DNA from: an uncultured Pseudomonas sp.
Lineage (GTDB): Bacteria; Pseudomonadota; Gammaproteobacteria; Pseudomonadales; Pseudomonadaceae
Assembly (NCBI RefSeq): GCF_946886105.1
Contig: NZ_CAMPHV010000043.1
Span: forward strand, 1-48,047
Reading direction: 5' to 3'
DNA length: 48,047 bases
Numbering within the stretch: position 1 is the stretch's first letter; every line of letters starts with the position of its first letter. Of this stretch, positions 19,127-27,731 are shown one piece after another. A program made the position numbers and the translations under genes. The notes beneath the pieces were generated by a model. The model searched no databases. It saw nothing but the letters and a program-made list of their open reading frames with translations, and had not been told where the DNA came from.

Positions 19127-20428
19127 TTAGTGCAGCTTGAGTCGCGGTTCGGTGCTACGGCCAATGCGTCCGCCGATCATCAGCAGCAGGGTGCGCACCA
19201 TGCCGTACAGGGCGATCTGGTGCATGCGGTAAAGCGATACGTAGAACATCCTTGCGAGCCAGCCTTCGAGCATCACGCTGCCGGTCAGGTTGCCCATCAG
19301 GTTGCCGACCGCCGAAAAGCTCGACAGCGAGATCAGCGAGCCGTAATCGCGATAGCGGTATTCCGGCAGCGGCTGGCCGGCGATACGCAATTTCAGGGAT
19401 TTAGCCAGCAACGACGCTTGTTGGTGCGCGGCCTGGGCGCGCGGCGGGACATTGCGGCCTTCCTCGCCGGGCTGCGGGCAGGCGGCGCAGTCGCCAAAGG
19501 CGAAGATATTGTCGTCGCGGGTGGTTTGCAGGGTTGGCCGCACCTGCAGTTGATTGATGCGGTTGCTTTCCAGGCCGTCCAGATCCTTGAGAAACGCCGG
19601 TGCGCGGATCCCCGCGGCCCAGACTTTCAAGCTGGCGGGAATGGTCTGGCCTTGCGCGGTTTGCAGTGCGTCGCGGGTCACCTCGCTCACCGCCGCGCCG
19701 GTCAGCACCCTGACCCCGAGTTTTTCCAGGGTTTTATGTACCGGTAGGCCGATGCGTTCGGGCAGGGCGGGCAGTACCCGTGGCCCCGCCTCGATCAGGG
19801 TGATGCGCATATTCTCCGGGCGGATACCGTCCAGGCCGTAGGCGGCCAACTCACGGGCTGCATGGTGCAGTTCGGCCGCCAGCTCCACGCCAGTGGCGCC
19901 TGCGCCGACAATCGCCACGTTGATCTGCTCGGTGCTGTTGGTTTGCTTGGCATGGGCGCGCAAATAGTGGCTGAGCAACTGCCGATGGAAGCGCTCCGCT
20001 TGCTCGCGGGTGTCGAGAAACAGGCAATGCTCGGCCGCGCCCGGTGTGCCGAAATCATTGGTGGTGCTGCCGACGGCGATGACCAGGCTGTCGTAGCCCA
20101 GTTCGCGCTCCGGCACCAGCAGCTCGCCGTCCTCGTCGTAGGTGGCCGCCAGAACGATGTGCTTCGCCGCGCGGTTGAGGCCGGACATGCAGCCGAGCTG
20201 GAACTCGAAATGATTCCACTTGGCCTGGGCCACATAGTTCAGCTCATCCTCCGAGGAATTGAGTGAGCCGGCGGCCACTTCGTGCAGCAGCGGTTTCCAG
20301 ATATGCGTCAGGTTGGCGTCGACCAGGGTGATATGCGCTTGGCGCCGTTTACCCAGGGTTCTACCCAGGCGGGTAGCAAGCTCCAGGCCGCCGGCGCCGC
20401 CGCCGACAATCACTATTCGATGGGACAT
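19127..20428 (-). CDS. ndh: Type II NADH dehydrogenase (NDH-2)
   Basis: A 433-residue flavoprotein with two Rossmann motifs: the FAD site at the N-terminus (IVIVGGGAGGLELATRLG) and the NADH site near residue 170 (VAIVGAGATGVELAAEL). Other NDH-2 signatures are THIWKPLLHEVAAGSL, FAFGDCAACP and the C-terminal amphipathic region around MGNLTGSVMLEGWLARMFY that attaches it to the membrane. It moves electrons from NADH to quinone without pumping protons. ATG 20428 starts directly at MSHRIVIVGG; an in-frame ATG at 20443 adds five residues. Position beside the DUF3094 gene is as in P. aeruginosa (PA4538/PA4537 region). Confidence 0.95.
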   Translation of the reverse strand: MSHRIVIVGGGAGGLELATRLGRTLGKRRQAHITLVDANLTHIWKPLLHEVAAGSLNSSEDELNYVAQAKWNHFEFQLGCMSGLNRAAKHIVLAATYDEDGELLVPERELGYDSLVIAVGSTTNDFGTPGAAEHCLFLDTREQAERFHRQLLSHYLRAHAKQTNSTEQINVAIVGAGATGVELAAELHHAARELAAYGLDGIRPENMRITLIEAGPRVLPALPERIGLPVHKTLEKLGVRVLTGAAVSEVTRDALQTAQGQTIPASLKVWAAGIRAPAFLKDLDGLESNRINQLQVRPTLQTTRDDNIFAFGDCAACPQPGEEGRNVPPRAQAAHQQASLLAKSLKLRIAGQPLPEYRYRDYGSLISLSSFSAVGNLMGNLTGSVMLEGWLARMFYVSLYRMHQIALYGMVRTLLLMIGGRIGRSTEPRLKLH

Positions 20429-20488
20429 GGGACATTCTCGCAAGGTTTGAAAAATGCGCGGCGAGTGTCGGGGCGAGCGCGAAGCGGC

Positions 20489-20662
20489 TCATAGCACCAG
20501 ACGACTCAGAAGACGGCTCAGCAGGCCCAGGCCGATTACGGTAAGCAGAATGATCAGCAGTAGGCGCCATACTTTGAAGGGTTGACGCTCGACTTGATGC
20601 TGCGGGGCACTCAGGTATTGATCGACGCGTTTTTGGTCGTCTGGGCTCAGGCGGCTGGACAT
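20489..20662 (-). CDS. DUF3094 family small membrane protein
   Basis: A 57-residue protein: an N-terminal polar part (SRLSPDDQKRVDQYLSAP), then one transmembrane helix (VWRLLLIILLTVIGLGLL) and a basic tail. The combination fits DUF3094, a family found next to ndh in Pseudomonas. Function is unknown. It sits 60 bases upstream of ndh on the same strand and may be co-transcribed, so a role near the quinone pool or ndh is possible but not shown. Confidence 0.85.
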   Translation of the reverse strand: MSSRLSPDDQKRVDQYLSAPQHQVERQPFKVWRLLLIILLTVIGLGLLSRLLSRLVL

Positions 20663-20846
20663 GCATACCTCGTTAGATCGGCTCAGTGGCGCTACCGCCC
20701 AGCTGTGCCGTGAATGCGGACTATTCTAGCCGGGGGCTCGATGGGGGCTCAACGCGTAGGTCGTCATTCAGACGAATAATGGCGCGTTACTGGCCGGACG
20801 TTTGTTTGTGTGGGTATCGATCAGGTGTTGCGCGTCGTCGCCATCA

Positions 20847-21476
20847 TCATAGACTGATGCCGATGTCGAAGAGCACGCTGCGGCCAAGATTGTTGCGCAG
20901 AAACGCCGGCGCGTCCGGGTGGGCGAAGAGCACGCGGGCGAACGTGGGGCCGACCAACGATAGCGAACGCCAGCCTTGGCGCAAGTACTCGGTGGGCGGT
21001 GGGAAGTGGCTATTGAAGTCCGGCACCGCGCGTTTCAAGCTGACGAAGGCCAGTAAATCCAGCTCGCCCGGATCGAGGCCGCGCTCCAGATAGTTGTGGG
21101 CTTTCTTGCGCAAGGTCGGCGCCAGACGGGCCTGTAGTTCGGCCGCGCCAATGCGCTTGGGTCTGGTTTCGCGGCGCACCAATTGGCTGAGGGAAAAAGC
21201 GCTGCGGCGGCGGTCCAGTTCGGCGCGCCATTCATCGTTCAAGCGCCGGCCCTGGTCCAGCACGAAAAAAACCTCGAAATTGGCTTCGCGAAACAGCACA
21301 TCCGGCGGTTCCTGTCCGGATGCGCCGAACTCGTCGAGGTGGTGTCTGACGTTCAAGGCTTGCAGGAGGCGCTGACACACCCAACGCTCGCGCTCCCACT
21401 TGCGGGCATTGGAGAGAAACGCATTGGCCTGTTCGGCCTGGTGCGTCAATAGACGCAGGTAGTCTGAATCGTCCAT
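20847..21476 (-). CDS. DUF1780 family protein
   Basis: A 209-residue cytoplasmic protein beginning MDDSDYLRLLTHQAEQANAF, which I recognise as the DUF1780 family of Pseudomonas. It contains a charged core (FEVFFVLDQGRRLNDEWR) and a conserved C-terminal half (NYLERGLDPGELDLLAFVSL, then NSHFPPPTEYLRQGWRSLSL). I recall the family being placed near nuclease-like folds, but I see no clear catalytic motif. No function is assigned. The 184 bases between its stop and the DUF3094 start hold no gene or clear signal that I can see. Confidence 0.82.
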   Translation of the reverse strand: MDDSDYLRLLTHQAEQANAFLSNARKWERERWVCQRLLQALNVRHHLDEFGASGQEPPDVLFREANFEVFFVLDQGRRLNDEWRAELDRRRSAFSLSQLVRRETRPKRIGAAELQARLAPTLRKKAHNYLERGLDPGELDLLAFVSLKRAVPDFNSHFPPPTEYLRQGWRSLSLVGPTFARVLFAHPDAPAFLRNNLGRSVLFDIGISL

Positions 21477-21644
21477 GAGGTTAGCTTAGCCTGCGCGCTT
21501 GAGCGGCTGGAAGTCCGGGCTAGAGGTTTTTTGCGGCGACTACTCGTTCGTTGAGCGGCGCTTGGCGATACTACAACGGTCGCTGGTTATGAGATCGTTC
21601 GGCGAAGCTTGCGGATAGGCAGGGGTTCAATAGAGGGGTAACCG

Positions 21645-22331
21645 ATGATCGCGGCTCAATTACTCTCGCCCGCCAGTCAGGCGGCCGGTTGGCTGGTGTA
21701 TGCGCCTTTGTTGCTATGGGTGTTCTGGCGCGCACCCTGGCTGGAGTTGTTCAGCGATCTGCGCCGTCAGCATCTGCTGTTCGGCACTGTGGTGGTGCTG
21801 TTTCTCCTGTGGTTGGTGCGTCGCGATTTCGCCTCTGGACTGTCTTACCACCTGATCGGCATGACCGCGGTGACCCTGCTGCTGGATTGGCCGCTGGCGA
21901 TGGTGGCGGGCTTCGTCGCACAACTGGGGATGGTGTTGCTCGGTCGCCAGGACTGGGCTGCTATCGGGGTCAATGGCGTGCTGCTGGTGTTGATCCCGGT
22001 TGCGGTCACCGAGGCGTGCGCGCTGCGGGTGGAGCGGTTGCAGCCGAGAAATCTGTTCGTCTATATCTTTTTCTGCGGCTTTTTTCCGGCAGCCCTGGCG
22101 GCTTTGCTTTGCGTACTTGCGGGGCTGGGAATCTTATGGGCTGGCGGGCTCTTTCCCATGCCGCCCTGGCTCGGGGATTTCGTCGGCTACCTGTGGTTGG
22201 TGATATTCCCCGAGGCGTTTGTCAACGGCATGCTGGTGACCGCGCTCGTGGTGTTCTACCCGGATTGGTTGGAAACCTTCAATCGCAGCCGCTATCTATC
22301 TGCGCCCTGGCGGGACGATAAACCGCAATGA
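21645..22331 (+). CDS. Energy-coupling-factor-type (CbiM-like) integral membrane protein
   Basis: A 228-residue membrane protein with about six hydrophobic segments: LVYAPLLLWVFWRAP, LLFGTVVVLFLLWLV, the MTAVTLLLDWPLAMVAGFVA region, VNGVLLVLIPVAVTEACALR, NLFVYIFFCGFFPAALAALL and VIFPEAFVNGMLVTALVVFY. The polar residues inside the LIGMTAVTLLLDWPL and FPEAFVNGM segments resemble CbiM/ECF S-components, and Pseudomonas homologues are annotated as energy-coupling-factor permeases. No ATPase or T-component is adjacent, so a true transporter role is unproven. ATG 21645 has GAGGGG upstream. Confidence 0.78.
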   Translation: MIAAQLLSPASQAAGWLVYAPLLLWVFWRAPWLELFSDLRRQHLLFGTVVVLFLLWLVRRDFASGLSYHLIGMTAVTLLLDWPLAMVAGFVAQLGMVLLGRQDWAAIGVNGVLLVLIPVAVTEACALRVERLQPRNLFVYIFFCGFFPAALAALLCVLAGLGILWAGGLFPMPPWLGDFVGYLWLVIFPEAFVNGMLVTALVVFYPDWLETFNRSRYLSAPWRDDKPQ

Positions 22332-22368
22332 TGGTAGATACATGCGCTGCGCAATCCAGGGATTCTGC

Positions 22369-22382
22369 TTGATCCAGATCAA
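22369..22382 (+). promoter_or_regulatory. Anr/FNR binding site
   Basis: TTGATCCAGATCAA is a perfect TTGAT-N4-ATCAA Anr/Dnr/FNR palindrome. Its centre is 68 bases before the ATG at 22444. It should place the small downstream gene under oxygen control. Confidence 0.88.
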
Positions 22383-22443
22383 GCGGACTATGCGATCTGC
22401 TAAGCAAGCTGAAACCGCATGGCGATCAATCGGAGGGTAGCTG

Positions 22444-22659
22444 ATGGGTGTGCATGAATGGGCTCGGCATGAGGTCGAGCAGAGTCTGCAGCGAGCGTCT
22501 GAGCAAGGTTTCGAGCCGGCACTCGGGTTGCGCGCCTTGCTCAGTGCGGTGGTGCAGCGCAGCAGTCGTGAGCGTAATGCGGCTGATCTGGCGGCGGAGT
22601 TGCAGTTTCTCGCGGAAAATCTGGATGACCAGCGCGATTATGGGTTTATGCGGCCTTAA
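22444..22659 (+). CDS. Small conserved hypothetical protein, predicted Anr-regulated
   Basis: A 71-residue soluble protein (MGVHEWARHEVEQSLQRASE at the start, a helical middle LRALLSAVVQRSSRERN, and the end ENLDDQRDYGFMRP). It looks all-helical and has no cysteine or membrane segment. The reading frame is convincing because CGGAGGG lies before the ATG and the composition is protein-like; I recall small proteins of this kind at the same place in other Pseudomonas. I do not recognise a function. The perfect Anr box upstream suggests expression at low oxygen, which is the only clue to its role. Confidence 0.72.
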   Translation: MGVHEWARHEVEQSLQRASEQGFEPALGLRALLSAVVQRSSRERNAADLAAELQFLAENLDDQRDYGFMRP

Positions 22660-22687
22660 TGGCTGCCTGGTCAGGTAAATGTAATTC

Positions 22688-22759
22688 CGAAGTCTGGATA
22701 GGTGCCAGCGCAATCCAGGTGGCTAGATCCCTAATTGCGCCGGGCCTTATCCGGACTAC
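22688..22759. repeat. Degenerate REP-like inverted repeat
   Basis: GTCTGGATAGG and CCTTATCCGGAC, with further matching GCGCAAT/ATTGCGC, form an imperfect inverted repeat between the convergent 71-aa gene and yacG. It is a different sequence from the element at 6438. Confidence 0.6.
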
Positions 22760-22769
22760 AAAAATGTGT

Positions 22770-22970
22770 TCAGTGCTGGCGCGGCGGGAGATCGCTGGAG
22801 AACAGTTCGTCTTCCACTTCATTGCCGGGGATGGCGTGTTCTTCCGACGCCCAGGCGCCCAGGTCTATCAGCTTGCAACGTTCGGAGCAAAAGGGTCGGT
22901 TGGGGCTCTGCGGCCCCCATTCGACGGGCGCGCTGCAGGTTGGGCATTTCACTAGGGTGGGTTGGCTCAT
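22770..22970 (-). CDS. yacG: DNA gyrase inhibitor YacG, zinc-finger protein
   Basis: A 66-residue protein with the YacG zinc ribbon: KCPTC (Cys9, Cys12) and [15 protein letters not shown] (Cys28, Cys32), followed by an acidic tail. E. coli YacG binds GyrB and inhibits DNA gyrase. ATG 22970 overlaps the coaE stop codon (ATGA), so translation is coupled; an in-frame start five codons earlier lies inside coaE and is less likely. The cluster pilD-coaE-yacG is conserved in Pseudomonas. Confidence 0.92.
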   Translation of the reverse strand: MSQPTLVKCPTCSAPVEWGPQSPNRPFCSERCKLIDLGAWASEEHAIPGNEVEDELFSSDLPPRQH

Positions 22971-23578
22971 GGCTGGCCTCCGCATAACGTCAGATAAAAT
23001 TGGTGCAGTCGTTCGACTTCGGCATCCAGGTGCTTTAGATCCTTGTCGTTGAGCAATACATCGTCGGCGTGACGCAGGCGCTCTTCACGACTGGCCTGGG
23101 TCTGCATGATCGCCTGCACCTGCTCGGCGGGACTATTATCGCGCAGCGTGGTGCGCTGTAACTGCAGCTCGGGCGGCGCATCGACCACCAGCACGCGTTG
23201 GGTCAATTTGTACTGGCCGGACTCGACCAGCAGAGGCGAAACCAGGATGGCATAAGGCGATTGCGCCTGTGCCAGGCTCGCCATGATTTCCGCGCCGATC
23301 AGCGGGTGCAGTAGCGACTCAAGCCAGTGGCGCTCTTCGGCATTTTCAAAAATCAGGCGACGTAGCGCGCTACGGTCCAGCTGGCCGTCCGCTTGCAATA
23401 CGCCCGGGCCGAAATGCTCGGTGATCTTGGCCAATGCAGGTTTGCCGGGTTCGACCACCCAGCGGGCCGCGTGATCGGCATCCACCACGTGCACGCCGCG
23501 CTCGATAAAGCATTGCGCGACCGCGCTTTTACCGCTGCCAATGCCGCCGGTAAGGCCAAGAATCCAGGGTTTTTTCAT
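22967..23578 (-). CDS. coaE: Dephospho-CoA kinase CoaE
   Basis: A 203-residue kinase. The P-loop is [11 protein letters not shown] at residues 8-18. Further CoaE motifs are [21 protein letters not shown] and [12 protein letters not shown], then [12 protein letters not shown]. It catalyses the last step of coenzyme A synthesis, phosphorylating the 3'-OH of dephospho-CoA. The gene follows pilD by 118 bases, and that gap holds a perfect hairpin that ends five bases before the ATG (see 23584). Its stop overlaps yacG. Confidence 0.95.
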   Translation of the reverse strand: MKKPWILGLTGGIGSGKSAVAQCFIERGVHVVDADHAARWVVEPGKPALAKITEHFGPGVLQADGQLDRSALRRLIFENAEERHWLESLLHPLIGAEIMASLAQAQSPYAILVSPLLVESGQYKLTQRVLVVDAPPELQLQRTTLRDNSPAEQVQAIMQTQASREERLRHADDVLLNDKDLKHLDAEVERLHQFYLTLCGGQP

Positions 23579-23583
23579 CGGCT

Positions 23584-23613
23584 CGCCGCTCGTTGGGCTA
23601 TGAACGAGCGGCG
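23584..23613 (-). promoter_or_regulatory. Hairpin at the coaE ribosome-binding region
   Basis: An 11-bp perfect stem (CGCCGCTCGTT / AACGAGCGGCG) with an 8-base loop. On the minus strand its 3' arm includes GAGCGG, the best ribosome-site candidate, and ends five bases before the coaE ATG. No T run follows, so it is not a typical terminator. Confidence 0.55.
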
Positions 23614-23696
23614 ATTGTAGTGCAGTCGTCCGCTTGCTGGCGAACGTCCCGGGTGCTCAGTGCTGCGAGATATGGCCTGTCCAGTCCTTGGTGCGC

Positions 23697-24566
23697 TTAC
23701 CGGAGGCCGGCAAACTGCAAGTAGCTGCCAGTGATCTGATCGCCCCACAACAAGGCAATCCAGCCGGCCACCGCGAGGTAAGGCCCGAACGGTATCGGCG
23801 TGCTGGTTTCCGCGTTACGCAGGCGCAGCATAAGCAGCCCGAGCACTGCGCCAACCAGCGATGACAACAGAATGGTCAGCGGCAACACCTGCCAGCCGCC
23901 CCAAGCGCCGAGCATGGCCAGCAGCTTGAAATCGCCGAAACCCATGCCTTCCTTGCCGGTAACGAGCTTGAACAGCCAGTACACCGACCACAGGCTCAAA
24001 TAACCGGCAATCGCCCCCCAAAGCGCATCTTCCAGGCTGGTATACAGGCCGAAGTAATTGGCGATCAGGCCGAGCCACAGCAACGGCAATACCAGCACAT
24101 CGGGCAAGAGCTGATGATCGGCATCAATCAGACTCATCGCCAGCAAACTCCAGGTCAACAGCAGCATACCGCCCGCCTGCCAGCCAAAACCGAAATGCCA
24201 GGCGACATAAGCAGAGAGCAAGCCGCAGCTCAACTCCACCAAGGGATACCGTTTGCTGATCGGTGTTTTACAGTTGGAACATTTACCGCGCAGGAACAAG
24301 TAGCTGATGACCGGGATGTTTTCCCAGGGCCTGATCTCATGGTTGCAATGCGGGCATTTGGAATTGGGCAATACCAGATTGAAGGCTTCCCCGCGCGGCT
24401 CCGCAGGCAGTTCGAGTATTTCGCGGGCCTGCTCACGCCAATCGCGTTGCATCATCTTGGGCAGGCGATAGATCACTACGTTGAGGAAGCTGCCGATCAG
24501 CAAGCCCAATACCAGGCAGGAAAAAACGAAGGCCGGCAAATTGCCGGCCAGCATGTCTAAAACCAT
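23697..24566 (-). CDS. pilD: Prepilin peptidase / N-methyltransferase PilD
   Basis: A 289-residue inner-membrane aspartic protease that cleaves the leader of type IV prepilins after Gly and N-methylates the new Phe. The cytoplasmic loop has the zinc tetracysteine: CPHC (71, 74) and CSNC (96, 99). The catalytic aspartates are Asp148 in SLIDADHQLLPD and Asp212 in GMGFGDFK, which correspond to Asp149 and Asp213 of P. aeruginosa PilD. About eight membrane segments are present. It follows pilC by three bases. It would process PilA (cleavage [11 protein letters not shown]) and type II secretion pseudopilins. Confidence 0.97.
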   Translation of the reverse strand: MVLDMLAGNLPAFVFSCLVLGLLIGSFLNVVIYRLPKMMQRDWREQAREILELPAEPRGEAFNLVLPNSKCPHCNHEIRPWENIPVISYLFLRGKCSNCKTPISKRYPLVELSCGLLSAYVAWHFGFGWQAGGMLLLTWSLLAMSLIDADHQLLPDVLVLPLLWLGLIANYFGLYTSLEDALWGAIAGYLSLWSVYWLFKLVTGKEGMGFGDFKLLAMLGAWGGWQVLPLTILLSSLVGAVLGLLMLRLRNAETSTPIPFGPYLAVAGWIALLWGDQITGSYLQFAGLR

Positions 24567-24569
24567 AGG

Positions 24570-25790
24570 TTAACCAACCACCGAGCCCAGTTGGAAAATA
24601 GGTAAGTACATCGCGATGATTAAGCCGCCGACCAATACCCCTAAAACCGCCATGATCATGGGCTCCATTAAAGTGGTGAGATTGTCAACCGCGTTATCGA
24701 CCTCTTCTTCGTAGTAGCCCGCAACCTTATCTAGCATTTCATCGAGTGAGCCAGACTCTTCACCGATAGCGGTCATTTGGATCGCCATGCTGGGAAAGAT
24801 GCCGGTAGTACGCATCGAAAAATTCAGCTGGGTGCCGGAAGACACGTCGGTGCGGATTTTTTGTACTGCATTTCTGAACACCACGTTACCGGTGGCCCCG
24901 GAAACAGAGTCCAGCGCTTCGACCAATGGTACGCCCGCCGCGAAAGTAGTGGCCAAGGTGCGCGCATAGCGTGCCACTACAGCTTTGTAGAGAATGTCTC
25001 CGACAATGGGGGCCTTAAGCAGGGACCGGTCTAAAAAGTCGCGAAATTTCTCGGAGCGTTTATGCGCTTCTTTGAAGGTAATGGCGATCGCAAAAAATGC
25101 GCCGATAAATACAAACCACCACTCCTGAAGGCTGCGTGACATCCTGACTACCATCTGGGTAAACGCCGGTAGTTCAGCACCAAAGCCCGCAAAAACACTT
25201 TCGAACTGCGGTACCACCTTAATCAGCAGAATGGCGGTAACGATCACGGCTACCACTATCACCGAGATGGGGTAGGTCATGGCCTTCTTGATTTTTGCCT
25301 TAAGGGCTTCGGTTTTTTCTTTATAAGTCGCGATACGATCGAGCAACGTTTCCAGGGCGCCGGACTGTTCACCGGAGTCCACCAGGTTGCAGTATAGGTC
25401 ATCAAAATACTGGGGTTTTTTACGCAGCGAAGCAGCGAAGCTATTACCCGCTGCCACCTCCTGTTTCACCTCGTCGATCAGCTTGCGCATATTGGGGTTC
25501 TCGAACCCTTCGCCGATAATATCGAAGGATTGCAGCAGCGGCACCCCGGCCTTCATCATTGTCGCCATCTGCCGAGTGAACAGCGCGATATCCAGCGGTT
25601 TGATCTTTTTGCCGGCACTAAACAGCGAGGCAGGTTTTTTACGAACCTTGAGCGGGTTGATGCCCTGCTTTCGTAGTTGGGCCTTGATCAGAGCCGGATT
25701 TTGCCCTGTCAGCTCGCCCTTGATCTTGCCGCCTTTTTTATCGGTGCCTTCCCAGACGAAAACGCTGGTTTTTATAGCTTTGGCCGCCAT
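24570..25790 (-). CDS. pilC: Type IV pilus inner-membrane platform protein PilC
   Basis: A 406-residue GspF/PilC family protein with two repeated cytoplasmic domains (about 70-190 and 270-395). The family motif FTRQMATMMKAGVPLLQSFD occurs in the first, and RYARTLATTFAAGVPLVEAL in the second. Three membrane segments are seen at about 172-193, 222-242 and 376-397. PilC links the PilB and PilT motors to the growing pilus. It lies between pilB and pilD with gaps of three bases, so the three are one operon. All expected parts are present, so the altered pilin at this locus is served by an ordinary platform. Confidence 0.96.
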   Translation of the reverse strand: MAAKAIKTSVFVWEGTDKKGGKIKGELTGQNPALIKAQLRKQGINPLKVRKKPASLFSAGKKIKPLDIALFTRQMATMMKAGVPLLQSFDIIGEGFENPNMRKLIDEVKQEVAAGNSFAASLRKKPQYFDDLYCNLVDSGEQSGALETLLDRIATYKEKTEALKAKIKKAMTYPISVIVVAVIVTAILLIKVVPQFESVFAGFGAELPAFTQMVVRMSRSLQEWWFVFIGAFFAIAITFKEAHKRSEKFRDFLDRSLLKAPIVGDILYKAVVARYARTLATTFAAGVPLVEALDSVSGATGNVVFRNAVQKIRTDVSSGTQLNFSMRTTGIFPSMAIQMTAIGEESGSLDEMLDKVAGYYEEEVDNAVDNLTTLMEPMIMAVLGVLVGGLIIAMYLPIFQLGSVVG

Positions 25791-25793
25791 GGG

Positions 25794-27497
25794 TTAATCC
25801 TTGGTCACACGGTTGACTTCTTCGAGGCTGGTAATGCCTTGCATGGCCTTGAGCAATGCGGAGGTACGTAGGTCATTAAAGCCGTCTTTACGCATTTGCA
25901 TTGAAATATCAATGGAATTGCCTTCTTCCATGATAATCCGTTGCAGGGCGGGCGTGTTTTTAACCACTTCATAAATCCCGACACGGCCCTTGTAGCCGCC
26001 GTTGCAATTTTCGCAGCCAACCGGGCCGTAAATCTTGAAGCTGCCAATCTTGTTTTCCGGGAAACCTTCCTCCAAAAGCGCCTCGCGCGGGATCTGCACT
26101 TCCTTCTTGCAGGTGCTGCACAGCTTGCGCGCCAGACGTTGAGCGATGATCAAGTTGACTGAGGTGGCGATATTGAATGAAGGCACCCCCATATTGCGCA
26201 GGCGGGTAAGGGTTTCCGCGGCGCTATTGGTGTGCAGCGTCGACATCACCATATGCCCGGTTTGTGCGGCCTTGATCGCGATGGAGGCGGTATCCAGGTC
26301 GCGGATCTCACCGACCATGATGATGTCCGGGTCCTGGCGCAAGAACGACTTCAACGCTGCGGTAAAATCCATGCCCTGTTTGGGGTTGACGTTGACCTGA
26401 TTGATGCCCTCCAGGTTGATCTCCACCGGGTCTTCGGCGGTCGAGATATTCACATCGACGGTATTGAGGATATTCAGGCCCGTATATAGCGATACGGTCT
26501 TGCCGGAACCGGTAGGGCCCGTCACCAGAATCATGCCCTGAGGCTGCTTCAGGGCGTTCATATACAGGTCTTTTTGCGATTCTTCATAGCCCAGGGCATC
26601 GATACCCATCTGTGCACTCGATGGGTCGAGAATTCGCATTACGATTTTTTCGCCCCATAAGGTCGGGCAACTGCTAACGCGAAAATCAATGGACTTGCTT
26701 TTCGAGATGCGCATCTTGATCCGCCCGTCCTGGGGCTTGCGCCGTTCGGAAATATCCAGGCTGGCCATAACCTTGAGGCGCGCGGAAATACGCGGCGCCA
26801 GCTGGATCGGCGGCCGGGCGATCTCACGCAGGATGCCATCGGTACGAAAGCGCACCCGGTAGGTTTTTTCGTATGGCTCGAAATGCAGGTCGGACGAACC
26901 GGATTTGATCGCATCCAACAGCATCTTATTGACGAAGCGTACGACCGGGGCATCGTCCGCCGAGTTGGCTTCGGCATTGTCCTGGCTGTCATCATCGACC
27001 GCCTGGATGTCGACCCCGTCAAGGTCGACATCGCCGAGCTCCTCCATGCCGCTGGTGCCGGTGTCGAAGAATTTCTCGATGGCATCGCTCAGCTTATCGT
27101 CCTCGACCAGCAAGGGTTCGGTGGTTAGGCCGGTGGAAAACTGGATATCGGTCACCGCCTGGTGATTGGTGGGGTCCGATATCCCGACAAACAGCTTGTT
27201 GCCTCTGCGGTAAAGCGGAATAACACGGTGCTGGCGAATCAGCTTTTCGCTAATTACGTCGCGCGGCTGGGTTTCTTTTTCGATTACGCTGAGGTCGCAG
27301 AAGGGTAGGCCGAACTGCTCGGCCGCAATCTCCGCAATGGCGCGGCTGCTGGCCAGCTTGTTTTGTACCAGATAGGAAACCAGCGGAATTTTATTGCGCA
27401 GCGCCTGGGCATGGGCCTGGGCAGCGGCGGTATCGCTAAGCAGCTCGGCGTTAACCAGTTGCCGAGCAAGACCGGATAAATTAGGTGCGTCGCTCAT
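25794..27497 (-). CDS. pilB: Type IV pilus assembly ATPase PilB
   Basis: A 567-residue extension motor. The N-terminal N1/MshEN-like domain covers about 1-145. The ATPase has Walker A GPTGSGKT at 327-334, the Asp box (NISTAEDPVEI), Walker B (DPDIIMVGEIRD) and the His box (GHMVMSTLHTNSA). A C-terminal zinc tetracysteine (CSTC and CENC) is intact. It powers pilin insertion at the base of the pilus. It starts at ATG 27497 and no good ribosome site is visible. A promoter lies just upstream, divergent from the pilA promoter. Confidence 0.97.
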   Translation of the reverse strand: MSDAPNLSGLARQLVNAELLSDTAAAQAHAQALRNKIPLVSYLVQNKLASSRAIAEIAAEQFGLPFCDLSVIEKETQPRDVISEKLIRQHRVIPLYRRGNKLFVGISDPTNHQAVTDIQFSTGLTTEPLLVEDDKLSDAIEKFFDTGTSGMEELGDVDLDGVDIQAVDDDSQDNAEANSADDAPVVRFVNKMLLDAIKSGSSDLHFEPYEKTYRVRFRTDGILREIARPPIQLAPRISARLKVMASLDISERRKPQDGRIKMRISKSKSIDFRVSSCPTLWGEKIVMRILDPSSAQMGIDALGYEESQKDLYMNALKQPQGMILVTGPTGSGKTVSLYTGLNILNTVDVNISTAEDPVEINLEGINQVNVNPKQGMDFTAALKSFLRQDPDIIMVGEIRDLDTASIAIKAAQTGHMVMSTLHTNSAAETLTRLRNMGVPSFNIATSVNLIIAQRLARKLCSTCKKEVQIPREALLEEGFPENKIGSFKIYGPVGCENCNGGYKGRVGIYEVVKNTPALQRIIMEEGNSIDISMQMRKDGFNDLRTSALLKAMQGITSLEEVNRVTKD

Positions 27498-27533
27498 ATA
27501 TAGGGAGGCTTATCGCGGGATGAGAGTCCTAAT

Positions 27534-27562
27534 CTTATAGCGTAAAACCGCAGGCAGCCCAA
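27534..27562 (-). promoter_or_regulatory. Candidate sigma-70 promoter of pilBCD
   Basis: On the minus strand TTGGGC (27562-27557), a 17-base spacer and TATAAG (27539-27534) lie about 40 bases before the pilB ATG. Confidence 0.6.
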
Positions 27563-27575
27563 GCTTCGTCAAGTG

Positions 27576-27608
27576 GGTGACAAAAAACGGCAGATGCTGC
27601 CATGTCGC
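27576..27608 (+). promoter_or_regulatory. Candidate PilR binding sites upstream of pilA
   Basis: Two TGTC cores, one on each strand (GTGACA at 27577-27582 and ATGTCGC at 27602-27608), lie about 90-120 bases before the expected pilA start of transcription. This is where PilR boxes of the form N4-6(C/G)TGTC sit in P. aeruginosa. The core is short, so this is tentative. Confidence 0.4.
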
Positions 27609-27668
27609 GTTGTATTGTGTAGCGGTGGGTTGTTGGATTGTGCTGGTTCTTGAGGGGGCTTGGCGTGT

Positions 27669-27684
27669 TGGCATGGCAAATGCT
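27669..27684 (+). promoter_or_regulatory. Sigma-54 promoter of pilA
   Basis: TGGCATGGCAAATGCT has GG at 27670-27671 and GC at 27682-27683 with exactly ten bases between, and matches the -24/-12 consensus. It lies 48 bases before the pilA ATG, with PilR encoded in the same window. Confidence 0.85.
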
Positions 27685-27731
27685 TTGTTACGTGCAGGTC
27701 GCTGACCTTAACCACAAATAGGAGCTTGCCC

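Noticed and set aside
19019..20266. Plus-strand open frames starting at 19019 and 19862
   Set aside because: They oppose ndh, whose FAD and NAD motifs are all in the minus strand.
21477..21644. Cobalamin or other riboswitch before the CbiM-like gene
   Set aside because: I looked for the B12-box type sequence and long conserved stems and found none; only a normal ribosome site is present.
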